Shown here one piece after another: positions 1-7,464 of a DNA stretch of 64,000 bases. Position 1 is the stretch's first letter; every line of letters begins with the position of its first letter. Position numbers and translations under genes: made by a program. The stretch is taken from assembly GCA_963817905.1 (NCBI GenBank), contig CAWFPS010000002.1:868001-932000 (forward strand), in the 5' to 3' direction. Source of the stretch: VRUE01 sp963817905. GTDB taxonomy: Bacteria > Actinomycetota > Thermoleophilia > Solirubrobacterales > 70-9. Below the pieces are notes generated by a model. It was not told the origin of the DNA and ran no database searches. It worked only from the letters and a program-made list of their open reading frames with translations.

Positions 1-95
1 CCGTTGCGAACGACCTCGACCTCCTCGCCGGCGCCCACCCTGCTGACCACCTGCGAGAACTTCCTGGCGACCTCAGTAGCGGTCAAGCGAGTCAC
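1..95 (-). CDS. Phd/YefM-type antitoxin, N-terminal part only
   Basis: The first 31 codons of a minus-strand gene run off the left edge, starting from GTG at 95. The peptide (TRLTATEVARKFSQVVSRV, then GAGEEVEVVRN) has the pattern of the Phd/YefM fold: a short strand, a helix beginning TEVARKFSQ, and a second strand after a GE turn. Such antitoxins bind DNA through this N-terminal half and neutralise a PIN or RelE/Doc toxin through the C-terminus; the toxin would lie outside the window. There is no Shine-Dalgarno, but a TAATCT hexamer sits 6 nt before the GTG, so the message is probably leaderless. Family assignment rests on 31 residues only. Confidence 0.7.
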   Translation of the reverse strand, partial: MTRLTATEVARKFSQVVSRVGAGEEVEVVRN

Positions 96-101
96 GAAGG
101 G

Positions 102-122
102 AGATTATCAGATAAATCTGAT
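102..122 (-). promoter_or_regulatory. Leaderless promoter and palindromic operator of the antitoxin
   Basis: On the minus strand TAATCT (107-102) lies exactly 6 nt before the GTG at 95. A perfect 7-bp inverted repeat, ATCAGAT (107-113) and ATCTGAT (116-122) with a 2-nt spacer, abuts it. A palindrome overlapping the -10 is what an autorepressing Phd-type antitoxin would bind. The operator role is inferred. Confidence 0.6.
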
Positions 123-403
123 CTCACTCGTCACATCACCGCACACATAGGAACTTGGCCCGCATGGCCCTACCGTGCCAGCGACACGGAATCGGCGGCG
201 ATTCGGGCGGCCGGGTTGGTACTTCTGTTCCGTAACCTTGCCTTGGCGTGCGGTGAAATCGGGTCGGTGCGGATCGGCGCTCATAGGAGAACCTCCCCTC
301 GTTCCTTCCGAGATTCAGAGGAGGCCGACCGAAGGAAGGCCGTCGCAGAATCCCGGGAAGAACAGAGAGCCGACCACTGTCGCTGCCGACGGACAAAGCT
401 AGT
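123..403. other. Intergenic region without a recognisable gene
   Basis: Between the divergent toxin-antitoxin operons I see only the two promoters at the edges. The open frames here are arginine/serine-rich translations typical of non-coding high-GC DNA, with no family resemblance. Confidence 0.5.
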
Positions 404-409
404 TATACT
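404..409 (+). promoter_or_regulatory. -10 hexamer for a leaderless AbrB/PIN operon
   Basis: TATACT ends 6 nt before the ATG at 416, which places the predicted transcription start at the A of the start codon. No clear -35 or Shine-Dalgarno is present. An imperfect inverted repeat (AGTTATAC and GTATGACT) spans the hexamer and the start codon and may be the autoregulatory operator. Confidence 0.55.
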
Positions 410-415
410 GACGGT

Positions 416-703
416 ATGACTCACAAGGTTGGCATCAAGGGCCAGGTGGTGATCCCCAAGGAGATCCGCGACGAAATTGGGATCAAGCCCGGCGACGAGG
501 TGACGTTCGAGCCGAACGGATCCGAGGTCCGGGTGCGGCGAGTCAACGACGATCCCAAGCACCGCGCCGACGGGATTCACGCTCTGCGCGGTATCTGGGC
601 CGAGAGCGGGGGCGGCACCAAGGAGCTGCTGGAGGAGCGTCGGCGCGAACGCGACGCCGAGGAGCGAAAGGCCCAGAGGTGGGGCGTTGATCGTCCTCGA
701 TAG
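416..703 (+). CDS. AbrB/MazE-family antitoxin (VapB-like)
   Basis: A 95-residue protein. Residues 3-42 (KVGIKGQVVIPKEIRDEIGI, then KPGDEVTFE) are a clear SpoVT/AbrB swapped-hairpin DNA-binding domain with the GQVVIPKEIR core. The charged helical C-terminus (KELLEERRRERDAEERK) is where such antitoxins wrap their toxin. It should repress its own promoter and neutralise the downstream PIN RNase; the two genes overlap by 17 nt. There is no ribosome site before the ATG, consistent with the leaderless promoter at 404-409. Confidence 0.88.
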   Translation: MTHKVGIKGQVVIPKEIRDEIGIKPGDEVTFEPNGSEVRVRRVNDDPKHRADGIHALRGIWAESGGGTKELLEERRRERDAEERKAQRWGVDRPR

Positions 704-1082
704 CTGGGCGCTGCTGGCATATCTCAAGGACGAGGATCAGGCGGATCGCGTCGGATCCGCCTGGCTTGAAGAGGGCGCGACGATCTGCTCGGTCAACCTT
801 GGCGAGGTCCTATATGTCCGTATGAGGAGCGATGGCGAGGACTCAGCGTCAGCCGACATAGACCGGGTGCGTCAGCGTCTTGATGTCGTTGATCCGGATT
901 GGCCTCTCGTGTCCGAGGCGGCGAGGATCAAGGCGTACGGCGGTCTCTCCTATGCCGACGCTTTCTGTGTCGCGACCGCTCTGCGGACAGATGCGCCTCT
1001 CTGGACCGGCGATCCCGAGATCGTTGACCAGGCAGCCGAGCATTCATGCGCGGTCGTGGACCTGCGCGCTCCAGCTGGGTGA
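687..1082 (+). CDS. PIN-domain RNase toxin (VapC-like)
   Basis: A 131-residue PIN protein, predicted to be a Mg-dependent RNase held inactive by the upstream AbrB-type antitoxin. The acidic metal-site residues are visible: D5 (MIVLDSWALL), E40 (NLGEVLY), D91 (YADAFCVATAL) and D109 (WTGDPEI). The start is TTG at 687, inside the end of the antitoxin gene, with AGAGG at 675-679 as ribosome site; no other in-frame start gives the hydrophobic first strand. The four acidic positions are intact, so it is probably active. Confidence 0.87.
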   Translation: MIVLDSWALLAYLKDEDQADRVGSAWLEEGATICSVNLGEVLYVRMRSDGEDSASADIDRVRQRLDVVDPDWPLVSEAARIKAYGGLSYADAFCVATALRTDAPLWTGDPEIVDQAAEHSCAVVDLRAPAG

Positions 1083-1400
1083 GTTGCCTTGAGGAGGAGC
1101 GCTTCGCCGACCCTTGCAGCGAGCGAGGGAACACGGTTCGGCCGTGAGCCGAGCCGCGTGGTTCGTCTTGTGTTCCGCTGGGGGTACTCCGAGGGGGCGA
1201 CCGCGACGCTGGGGATATATGAGGGCGAGGAAAGGCGACACCGCCCGCTCTCCCCACGGCAAAAACGATGGATGGCCATCGAAGGGCGAGTAGGTGTCCG
1301 AACGCCCAAGCCATTCCCTGTGCGCTCATCCCTTGGCATGACCACAGAGCGGTCCGCTAATAGCGACGCGCGTAATGGGGTTCGGTTTTCGGGGGTGGGA
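1083..1400. other. Gene-free stretch with a long-range inverted repeat
   Basis: No convincing coding frame. GGAACAC (about 1128) and GTGTTCC (about 1169) could close a hairpin containing shorter CGGC/GCCG pairings. It lies between the convergent PIN gene and the membrane-protein gene, so it may simply be a terminator region. Confidence 0.4.
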
Positions 1401-1676
1401 CTATCCGACGGCCCGGGCCACGCCGACGACGATCAGCCCGAGCGTGACGGTCCCAAGTGCCTTGCGAAAGACGTTGACGCCGTGCGCGGCCTCCTCGTAG
1501 GCCCACACGGTCAGCGCGACGTAGAAGATCGCGCGGGAGAGGTCACTGATCGTGCTGCCATCGTCAGCCAGTCCCGTGGCGAGGAGCGCCGCGAAGGCGA
1601 TCCAGAGCGGTGGATTCGGGAACTGGCCGACTACGTATCCGCGGATTTTGACGTCCCTTTGGATGGCCGCGAGCAT
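1401..1676 (-). CDS. Small membrane protein of unknown function
   Basis: A 91-residue protein I do not recognise. It has two or three hydrophobic stretches: around residues 23-36 (PLWIAFAALLATGL), 49-59 (AIFYVALTVWAY) and 74-90 (LGTVTLGLIVVGVARAV). A basic N-terminus precedes them. The frame has clean coding character and a sharp start, whereas the opposite strand here reads as arginine-rich filler, so I take the minus strand as real. The neighbours give no functional hint. Confidence 0.65.
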   Translation of the reverse strand: MLAAIQRDVKIRGYVVGQFPNPPLWIAFAALLATGLADDGSTISDLSRAIFYVALTVWAYEEAAHGVNVFRKALGTVTLGLIVVGVARAVG

Positions 1677-1785
1677 ACCGTCGGATGTCGTGTTGCCTAC
1701 CGGCGTCGCGAGTGGCGGCGAGTGTGGATCAACGCGTGCCCGCCCGCTTCGCGCTGCGTCGCTTAGCTCCCTGAGGAGGCAGTTG

Positions 1786-2244
1786 CTACCGCTCGGCCCG
1801 TCGCCTGACAGCTCCGAGTAGCCGGTGAGTGACCACCGCGTGGCCGCGGGTGCGGATGACCAGGGTCTTGTAGGCGGCTCCCTTGAGGCCCGGGAAGGCC
1901 GCTCTGGTCTCGGCGCGGAGCGTGGTTCCTTCGTCCCCTTGCTCCTCGAGGCGGAAGATCAGGGCGTAGTCGGAGAATCGGTGGCTGCCGACGAGCGCGA
2001 GTTCGCGCGGGCGGTCTGCCACCTCGACGTGGAAGCCGGGGAAAGCCGAGCCGGGCGCGAGAGGGCGGGGGCCTGAGGCGCTCGTGTCGGCGCAGCCGAG
2101 CAGGCGGGACGTGCGTGCCGTGCTTGGCGAGTCGAACGAGCTGTCGGCCACCTTGAGCAGTGCCTCCCAGACGGCATCGGCGCCAGCCGCGATCTCAATC
2201 GCGTGCTCGTCGACGTGGGGGAGGTGCTGCTGGGCGGTCGGCAT
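1786..2244 (-). CDS. SRPBCC (START-like) family protein
   Basis: A 152-residue protein resembling the polyketide-cyclase/dehydrase branch of the SRPBCC fold. It shows the starting strand-helix (HAIEIAAGADAVWEALLKV), a central GFHVEVADRPRELALVGSH strand pair, and a long C-terminal helix around GAAYKTLVIRTRGHAV. These proteins bind hydrophobic ligands; no substrate can be named here. I start it at ATG 2244 rather than the upstream ATG at 2289 because the fold begins just after. It is divergent from the gene at 2294, with a 49-nt shared promoter region. Confidence 0.68.
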   Translation of the reverse strand: MPTAQQHLPHVDEHAIEIAAGADAVWEALLKVADSSFDSPSTARTSRLLGCADTSASGPRPLAPGSAFPGFHVEVADRPRELALVGSHRFSDYALIFRLEEQGDEGTTLRAETRAAFPGLKGAAYKTLVIRTRGHAVVTHRLLGAVRRRAER

Positions 2245-2293
2245 AGGCGATGATCCTACGCGGCGCTCGGTCGTGCTGGTACAACCCACGGCG

Positions 2294-2770
2294 ATGCTCG
2301 CCTACGTGTTCTGGCACCGACCCAAAGACGATGTCGATCGCGAGGCATACGAGGCAGCGCAGCGGGAGTTTCATCACGCGCTGGACACTGCGTCGGCCTG
2401 TTTCCGCCTCGTCAAGCTGCCGTTCGCGAAGAGCGGCGGCTACGAGGACTGGTACCTCGTCGGCAACTGGGCCGGGCTCGGGCAGCTGAACGGGGCCGCG
2501 GTCGACTCGGGGCGACGTACCGACCACGATCGCGCCGCGGGCATGGCCGAGTGCGGCTGGGGTGCCGTCTACAGCCTCAAGCGCGGCCCGGCCGAGATCC
2601 CCGTCGGGACCGAGTGGCGGGACAAGCCGCGGGGTGAGCCGACGGCCGGGTTCCTCGACCGACTCTCGGCTCCTGCGGTCTGGCGTCGTGAGCTCGTCCT
2701 CGGTCCCGCGCCCGAGTTCTGCCTGGCCATACGTGAGCACGCCGGGCGAGTAGCGATACCGACGGTCTGA
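2294..2770 (+). CDS. Conserved hypothetical protein
   Basis: A 158-residue soluble protein starting at ATG 2294 with MLAYVFWHRPKDDVDREAY. The first ~110 residues look like a ferredoxin-like alpha/beta domain: a strand with WHRP, the helix EAYEAAQREFHHAL, then FRLVKLPF, YEDWYLVGNW and a GAVYSLKRG strand. The C-terminal 40 residues carry more aromatic and charged residues. I do not recognise the family. The tyrosine and tryptophan content and even length argue against it being a shadow frame. It may share its promoter region with the SRPBCC gene. Confidence 0.62.
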   Translation: MLAYVFWHRPKDDVDREAYEAAQREFHHALDTASACFRLVKLPFAKSGGYEDWYLVGNWAGLGQLNGAAVDSGRRTDHDRAAGMAECGWGAVYSLKRGPAEIPVGTEWRDKPRGEPTAGFLDRLSAPAVWRRELVLGPAPEFCLAIREHAGRVAIPTV

Positions 2771-2887
2771 CCCTGGCGCTCGGGGTATTTCCACCGCGGT
2801 GCCGTGGTTTTTCCCCGATGGCGCAGGCGCCGCAGCACTCTAGATTCGCCTCAAAGCCAATCCGCGAGGACAGGGAGACAGTTGACG

Positions 2888-3238
2888 ATGGCCAAGGACT
2901 ACCCCGCAATTCAGGCTCACCTGCAGGAGATGATCGGACGCCTTGGCGAGCAGGCGCCGGCGCTGATGGACGGTTTCGGCCAGCTCCACGGGGCCGCGAC
3001 CAGCGAGGGCGTGCTTGAGACCAAGACCAAGGAGCTGCTCGCCCTCTCGATCGGCATCGCCGTTCACTGCGACGGCTGTATCTCCTACCACGTGCATGAT
3101 GCCCTCGAGGCGGGCGCCACGCGCGAGGAAATCGTCGAGACGATCGCAGTCGCGGTGATGATGGGCGGCGGTCCCTCGGTGGTCTACGGCTGTGAGGCGC
3201 TGGAGGCTGTGGAGCAGTTTCAAGCGGTCGCGGTGTAG
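2888..3238 (+). CDS. Carboxymuconolactone decarboxylase / AhpD-like protein
   Basis: A 116-residue all-helical protein with the AhpD core: TKELLALSIGIAVHCDGCIS followed by YHVHDALEAGAT. C61 and C64 form the CxxC redox pair and H68 is the conserved histidine. Members act as peroxidase reductants or alkylhydroperoxidases; the exact substrate is not predictable. ATG 2888 is preceded by AGGGAGA at a good distance. Possible TAGATT -10 at 2841. A weak hairpin plus TTTTT near 2803-2811 may terminate the preceding gene. The next gene follows after 67 nt and has its own promoter. Confidence 0.85.
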   Translation: MAKDYPAIQAHLQEMIGRLGEQAPALMDGFGQLHGAATSEGVLETKTKELLALSIGIAVHCDGCISYHVHDALEAGATREEIVETIAVAVMMGGGPSVVYGCEALEAVEQFQAVAV

Positions 3239-3305
3239 GCGCCGCGCACGCGGAGCGCTCGGTTACGCCATCCAGGCTCGCGGCACGTCGTCTACGCTGG
3301 CCGCG

Positions 3306-4238
3306 ATGAACGTCCTGATCGCGGCCGATATGGAGGGGATCGCCGGCATCGAGGGCTACCGCGATTGCCTGCCCTCGCACCCGGCCGCCTACGCGCGCGG
3401 GCGGCGGTTGATGACCGACGAGGTGCTGGTCGCGGTCGAGGCGTTGCGCGAGGGCGGTGCGGGGCGGATCTCGGTTGGCGACTGGCACATGGTCGGGACC
3501 AACGTCGAACGCGAGCGGATGCCGGACGGGGTGGAGGTGCGCCCGATCGCCGACCTCGCTCTCGCCGAGGCCGAGCCGTCGATCGCCAAGGCGCACGGCG
3601 GGCCGCTCGACGCCGTGGTGATGATCGGCCACCACGCCGCCACCCCCAACCCGCGCGCCTTCTGCTCGCACACCTTCGTCTGGGAGATGGAGGTCAAGCT
3701 CGACGGCCAATCGCTCAGCGAGGCTCGTGTCTACGCCCAGGCCCTCGCCGCCGAGGGCATTCCGGCGCTCGCCCTCAGCGGCGACCGCTGGATGCTCGAG
3801 GAGCTCGAGGAGGGGGAGATGGGTGGCGCCCGCCTGGTCACGGCGATGGAGGGCGAGGGCCGCGCCCGCGCCCGCTCGCGCCCAACCGAGGAGGTGCACG
3901 CCGAGTTGCGCGAGGCGATCGCGGCCGGTCTCGCCTCGCCCCCGCAGCCACCACCCGCGCGAACCTATCCGGCCGAGCTGCAGATCCTCGCCGAGGGCGA
4001 GGAGATCGCCCGCGCGACCGTTGCCGAGCCGGCCGATCTCCTCCGCACGATCGCCGAGGCCTTCCGCAGCAGCCAGGTCTCACGCGAGTACCGCCAGCTG
4101 GCCAAGCTCTTCCCGGCCGGCGAGGGCTCCCGCCTGCGAGCTGCCCGGCGCCATATCGGCGCCGCTGTCGCGACGCCGGTGATGCGGGCCAAGGAGCGGC
4201 GCTGGCTCGCCGCGGCCCCGGCGCCCGGTCGGAACTAG
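3306..4238 (+). CDS. M55 family D-aminopeptidase (DppA-like)
   Basis: A 310-residue homologue of Bacillus DppA, a self-compartmentalising zinc D-aminopeptidase that releases N-terminal D-amino acids such as D-Ala from peptides. D8 and E10 in AADMEGIAGI, H61 in GDWHM and H109/H110 in MIGHHA match the family's zinc ligands. A role in recycling murein D-Ala-D-Ala is plausible. The start at ATG 3306 has no ribosome site, but TACGCT (3293-3298) lies 7 nt upstream, giving a probable leaderless message. Confidence 0.88.
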   Translation: MNVLIAADMEGIAGIEGYRDCLPSHPAAYARGRRLMTDEVLVAVEALREGGAGRISVGDWHMVGTNVERERMPDGVEVRPIADLALAEAEPSIAKAHGGPLDAVVMIGHHAATPNPRAFCSHTFVWEMEVKLDGQSLSEARVYAQALAAEGIPALALSGDRWMLEELEEGEMGGARLVTAMEGEGRARARSRPTEEVHAELREAIAAGLASPPQPPPARTYPAELQILAEGEEIARATVAEPADLLRTIAEAFRSSQVSREYRQLAKLFPAGEGSRLRAARRHIGAAVATPVMRAKERRWLAAAPAPGRN

Positions 4239-4325
4239 AGCGTGCAGGAGACATTCGTCCGGCTCCGGGTCCCGATGCTCAGGGATATGGGCATTGGTGC
4301 CGATGCCGATTAGACACCGGAGCAG

Positions 4326-4412
4326 ACCACCTCTACCCAGGCACCCCCGTCGCGAGGCGGGTTCGCAAAGCCACGGGACTCCGCCGGAGTTCGCCGGGTT
4401 GCCGTAGGACCG
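4326..4412 (+). promoter_or_regulatory. c-di-GMP-I (GEMM) riboswitch
   Basis: The stretch contains the diagnostic core CGCAAAGCCACGGG, a GCGA tetraloop closing CCCGTC/GGCGGG just before it, and the 3' element GCCGGGTTGCCG followed by GTAG pairing back to CTAC at about 4333. This matches the GEMM-I layout: two parallel helices, a GNRA loop docking, ligand bound at the three-way junction. Downstream, GACCGT/ACGGTC with inner TCGCC-TTTT-GGCGA can form an expression-platform hairpin, and GGTAACGG can pair alternatively with CCGTACC near 4470. It precedes a secreted surface protein, a typical c-di-GMP target. Confidence 0.85.
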
Positions 4413-4492
4413 TCACTACTCCGTCGCCTTTTGGCGATTCGGTAACGGTCAAGGAACGCCGTACCGTCTGCTCCAGATTAGGAAGGACATCC

Positions 4493-5671
4493 ATGTCCAG
4501 CCCGACCCACCTCATGCGCAGGCTCGCGGGGGTCATCCTCGCCGCGGTCCTCACCCTCGCCGTTCCTGTGGCCGCCCAGGCAGCTCCGGTGAACCTCGCG
4601 ACCGTCGATCCCTTCGTAGCCCTGGCCGGCACCACCGTCACGAACACCGGACCGTCGCTGCTCAACGGCGATCTCGGGGTCGCTCCCGGCACGGCCCTCA
4701 CCGGCTTCGGCCTGCCTGCCGTGGTCAACGGCGTCACCCACGAAAATGACGCTGTCGCCGGCCAAGCACAATCCGATCTCACCAATGCCTACAACGTCGC
4801 CGCCGGGCAGCCGGTCTCACCCGCAGACGACCTGTCGGGCACGGACCTCGGTAACAGGACGCTGACGGCCGGCGCCTACCGCTACACCTCAAGCGCCCTC
4901 CTCACCGGCCCACTCACCCTCGACGCGCAAGGTGATCCAAACGCGCAGTTCGTCTTTTTGGTCGGCGCGGAACTCACCACCGAATCGGCCAGCTCGGTCG
5001 TCCTGATCAACGGGGCATCCCCGTGCAACGTCTACTGGCAGGTGGGCAGCTCGGCGACGCTGGGCAGCACGACGGCGTTCGAGGGAAACCTGATGGCGCT
5101 CACCTCCATCTCACTGAACAACGAAGCCTCGGTGATCGGGCGAGTGCTGGCTCGCAACGGCCAGGTCAGCCTGAGCGACAACGTTCTCACCCGTCCCCTG
5201 TGTGCAACTGAAACTACGCCGCCTCCCTCCGGCGAACTGCCGAGCGAAACCGTACCTTCGGGTGCCCCCGGAGCCACGGGTCCGGCGGGTTCGGAAACAC
5301 CGGGCGGCAGTTCGGCCGTCGGTCCGGGCCAAATCGTCTCCGTCAACCGAACGAGAAGCCGAGAAGCAACCCGAAACGGCAGGGCTACGGTGCGATCTGC
5401 ACCGCGTGAGGCCTGTACCTCCGGATTCCGCGCAACGGTTCGCGGTTACAAGATCAAGCGGGTCGCCTTCCGCTTGGACGGCAAACCGATGGGCAGTCGG
5501 ACCAAGCCTCCGTTTGCGGTCACGGTACGAGCCACACCCGGCGCGCACCGGGTCAGCGCTCACGTCACGTTTACGGACGCCACCCACGCGAAGACCATGA
5601 CACTCCCCTATCGCGCCTGCGCCAGGGCGCTGCTCCAGCCGCGCCACGGCCCATCCCGGTTCACGGGATGA
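4493..5671 (+). CDS. Secreted DUF3494 (ice-binding-like) protein
   Basis: A 392-residue exported protein. A signal peptide (basic MSSPTHLMRRLAG, hydrophobic core, AAQAAP cleavage) is followed by a DUF3494 beta-helix domain at about residues 33-235, marked by VDPFVALAGTTVTNTGPS, NGDLGVAPGTA and a CNVYWQVGSSATLGS rung. DUF3494 includes ice-binding proteins and adhesins; many members do not bind ice, so surface adhesion is equally likely. A Pro/Ser/Gly linker (about 240-285) leads to an Ig-like C-terminus (VAFRLDGKPMG, GAHRVSAHVTF). AGGAAGGA precedes ATG 4493. The leader carries a c-di-GMP riboswitch. It overlaps the next gene by 4 nt. Confidence 0.85.
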   Translation: MSSPTHLMRRLAGVILAAVLTLAVPVAAQAAPVNLATVDPFVALAGTTVTNTGPSLLNGDLGVAPGTALTGFGLPAVVNGVTHENDAVAGQAQSDLTNAYNVAAGQPVSPADDLSGTDLGNRTLTAGAYRYTSSALLTGPLTLDAQGDPNAQFVFLVGAELTTESASSVVLINGASPCNVYWQVGSSATLGSTTAFEGNLMALTSISLNNEASVIGRVLARNGQVSLSDNVLTRPLCATETTPPPSGELPSETVPSGAPGATGPAGSETPGGSSAVGPGQIVSVNRTRSREATRNGRATVRSAPREACTSGFRATVRGYKIKRVAFRLDGKPMGSRTKPPFAVTVRATPGAHRVSAHVTFTDATHAKTMTLPYRACARALLQPRHGPSRFTG

Positions 5672-6423
5672 CCCAAGGGGATGGCGATGTCTCGAACCCC
5701 GCCGGCACTCGCCGGCGGGGTTCGCTGTCGGCTTCGGTACTGATCGCGGCGGCAATTGGCTGCGTCCTCGTTGCCCCCGCCGGGGCTGGCGCCCCACGCA
5801 TATCCGCAAGCCGGCCGCTTGTTGTGCTCCTGCACGATCATGTTGCCCGGACCGGGCCAAACGCGCACGCGGGCCGGATCGAATCCGTCGCCGACCGCCG
5901 GCCGCTGACGGGAGCACGAACGGTTCTGCCAATTCTCGGCCGCGCGAGCAGCCGGAAGAGGGGCTCGTGGCTGCACGTCCGGCTTCCCGGGCGGCCCAAC
6001 AGTCACAAGGGCTGGATCTCCACGAACCGCACAAGACTCACCTCCACCCCTTGGCGCATCCTGGTCAAGCTCTCGACTCGGCGCGTCATCGTCTTCCACG
6101 GCGCTCACGCCCGGCGGCACTTCCGCGCGGTGGTCGGCAAGCCCTCGACGCCAACTCCGCGAGGAGCGTTCTTCATCGAAGAGGCCCTCGCGCTTTCCTC
6201 CCATGAAACCGGCGGACCGTTCGCACTGGCCACCAGCGCCAGGTCGAATGTCTTCCAGGAATTTGAGGGGGGCCCAGGACAGATTGGCATCCACGGGACA
6301 AACAACCTCACGGGCGCACTCGGGACTGCAGCTTCACACGGCTGTATCCGGCTCGGCACCCGCGCAATCACCTGGCTGGCGAGACGGATCGGCGGGGGCG
6401 TTCCACTGACTATCACGCGATGA
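5668..6423 (+). CDS. Exported L,D-transpeptidase (YkuD domain)
   Basis: A 251-residue protein with an N-terminal hydrophobic export segment (about residues 20-42), an SH3-like stretch (about 85-125) and a YkuD catalytic domain. The signature IGIHGTNN and SHGCIRLG is intact, with H209, H224, C226 and R228. It should form 3-3 cross-links in peptidoglycan or attach proteins to it, on the outer face of the membrane. It is translationally coupled to the DUF3494 gene (ATGA overlap) and so shares the c-di-GMP leader. Codons 9-19 are a perfect 14-bp palindrome, so the N-terminal cytoplasmic residues are probably a late addition; no better start exists downstream. Confidence 0.88.
   Translation: MTQGDGDVSNPAGTRRRGSLSASVLIAAAIGCVLVAPAGAGAPRISASRPLVVLLHDHVARTGPNAHAGRIESVADRRPLTGARTVLPILGRASSRKRGSWLHVRLPGRPNSHKGWISTNRTRLTSTPWRILVKLSTRRVIVFHGAHARRHFRAVVGKPSTPTPRGAFFIEEALALSSHETGGPFALATSARSNVFQEFEGGPGQIGIHGTNNLTGALGTAASHGCIRLGTRAITWLARRIGGGVPLTITR
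5693..5724. repeat. Perfect 14-bp inverted repeat inside the transpeptidase start
   Basis: CGAACCCCGCCGGC (5693-5706), loop ACTC, GCCGGCGGGGTTCG (5711-5724). It resembles an intrinsic terminator stem without a T-run, placed 25 nt into the downstream gene. It could terminate or attenuate between the two coupled genes, or be an in-frame palindromic insertion. Confidence 0.8.
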
Positions 6424-6425
6424 GA

Positions 6426-6486
6426 AAGCGGCGATTCACAAAAGCCGCTTCAGGCTCAGGGTGGCACCACGGCGCCACCCTGAGCC
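6426..6486. terminator. Double hairpin between convergent genes
   Basis: AAGCGGC (6426-6432) pairs with GCCGCTT (6444-6450). Then GGCTCAGGGTGGC (6453-6465) pairs perfectly with GCCACCCTGAGCC (6474-6486) over an 8-nt loop. It lies between stop codons of convergent genes, as expected for a bidirectional terminator. Confidence 0.75.
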
Positions 6487-6502
6487 ATCCGTGCGTGGCG
6501 GG

Positions 6503-7369
6503 CTACTTGCTCCCGACCAGGCCTGACTTGCACCTGTGCGCGTGCCGTACCAGCAGGCGATCGATGAAGACCGCGGAATCCCACTGGCGGTCGCCCTGGT
6601 CAAACAGTGAGAGGTAGAGCAGCCGGTAGCCCGGCTTGACCGGCATCGAGGCGCGCAGCTTGCCGGTTGCGCCGTCATATGTCGTTCCCCGCGCGGCCGC
6701 CCTGGACATCTTGGCGACGCCCGCGGCATTGACGCTGATGATGTCGTGGCCCTTCCGGGTCGTGGCGAAATCGCCCGGTGCCTTGATCGAGGGACTCCGG
6801 TTCCCCGAAGCGCTCCACCTCGGCGCCCTGCCGACCTCGGCGATGAACGCGTCGTTGTAGTCGGAATCGACGAACTCGGGGAACTCCTCGGAGAGGAACT
6901 TGAAGCGGAACGAAAGGCAATTCGATCCCTTGGGAACCTTCACCCGGATGCGCCAGATGGTCACGTCGCGGGCACCGTGCGTCTTCACTCCGCCGTCCTT
7001 GCAGCCGGTCGCCGAGCCGTAGTTCTTGCGGATCGCGTAGTGGGCGCAGCCGGTCGAGAGAATCGCGAAGGACTTACCGCGGCGGGGGAACCCGGCGATT
7101 CTCTTGCTCGTCCGGGCGACCGGATCGTGTCCCGGCGGGACGGACACGAACTTCGCCCGCACGAGCTTTCGGCCGCTGCCTTCGAAAATCGAGCGAGCCA
7201 GGCTGGTTGCTCCCCTGTCGGAGCGCGAGACCGGTTTGACCGGGTGCGCCTTCTTGCTCGCGAGGGCCGCCGTGCCGAGTGCGGCGGCGAGAATGCCAAT
7301 AGCGGCGACGGCACCGGCAAGAGTTCGCAGTGACCGTCCACCTCCGGATATTGGACGCTTGAACTGCAT
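6503..7369 (-). CDS. Secreted choice-of-anchor L domain protein
   Basis: A 288-residue protein with a signal sequence (residues 14-38, TLAGAVAAIGILAAALGTAA) and a beta-rich domain marked by FRFKFLSEEFPEFVDSDYND followed by AFIAEV, the hallmark of choice-of-anchor L domains, and by LLYLSLFDQGDRQWDSAVF. Such domains occur in exported surface or matrix proteins; binding partners are unknown. GGAGGGAGA precedes the ATG at 7369. It lies 95 nt downstream of glutamate decarboxylase on the same strand, with its own ribosome site and probably its own promoter. Confidence 0.78.
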   Translation of the reverse strand: MQFKRPISGGGRSLRTLAGAVAAIGILAAALGTAALASKKAHPVKPVSRSDRGATSLARSIFEGSGRKLVRAKFVSVPPGHDPVARTSKRIAGFPRRGKSFAILSTGCAHYAIRKNYGSATGCKDGGVKTHGARDVTIWRIRVKVPKGSNCLSFRFKFLSEEFPEFVDSDYNDAFIAEVGRAPRWSASGNRSPSIKAPGDFATTRKGHDIISVNAAGVAKMSRAAARGTTYDGATGKLRASMPVKPGYRLLYLSLFDQGDRQWDSAVFIDRLLVRHAHRCKSGLVGSK

Positions 7370-7464
7370 CGCTGTCTCCCTCCATAGCTGTCGACGCGAC
7401 CGTCAGTTGCATCGCGTTCGACATTTCCGCTACCCACAGCGGTGGCCGCAAAACAGGAAGCGGC

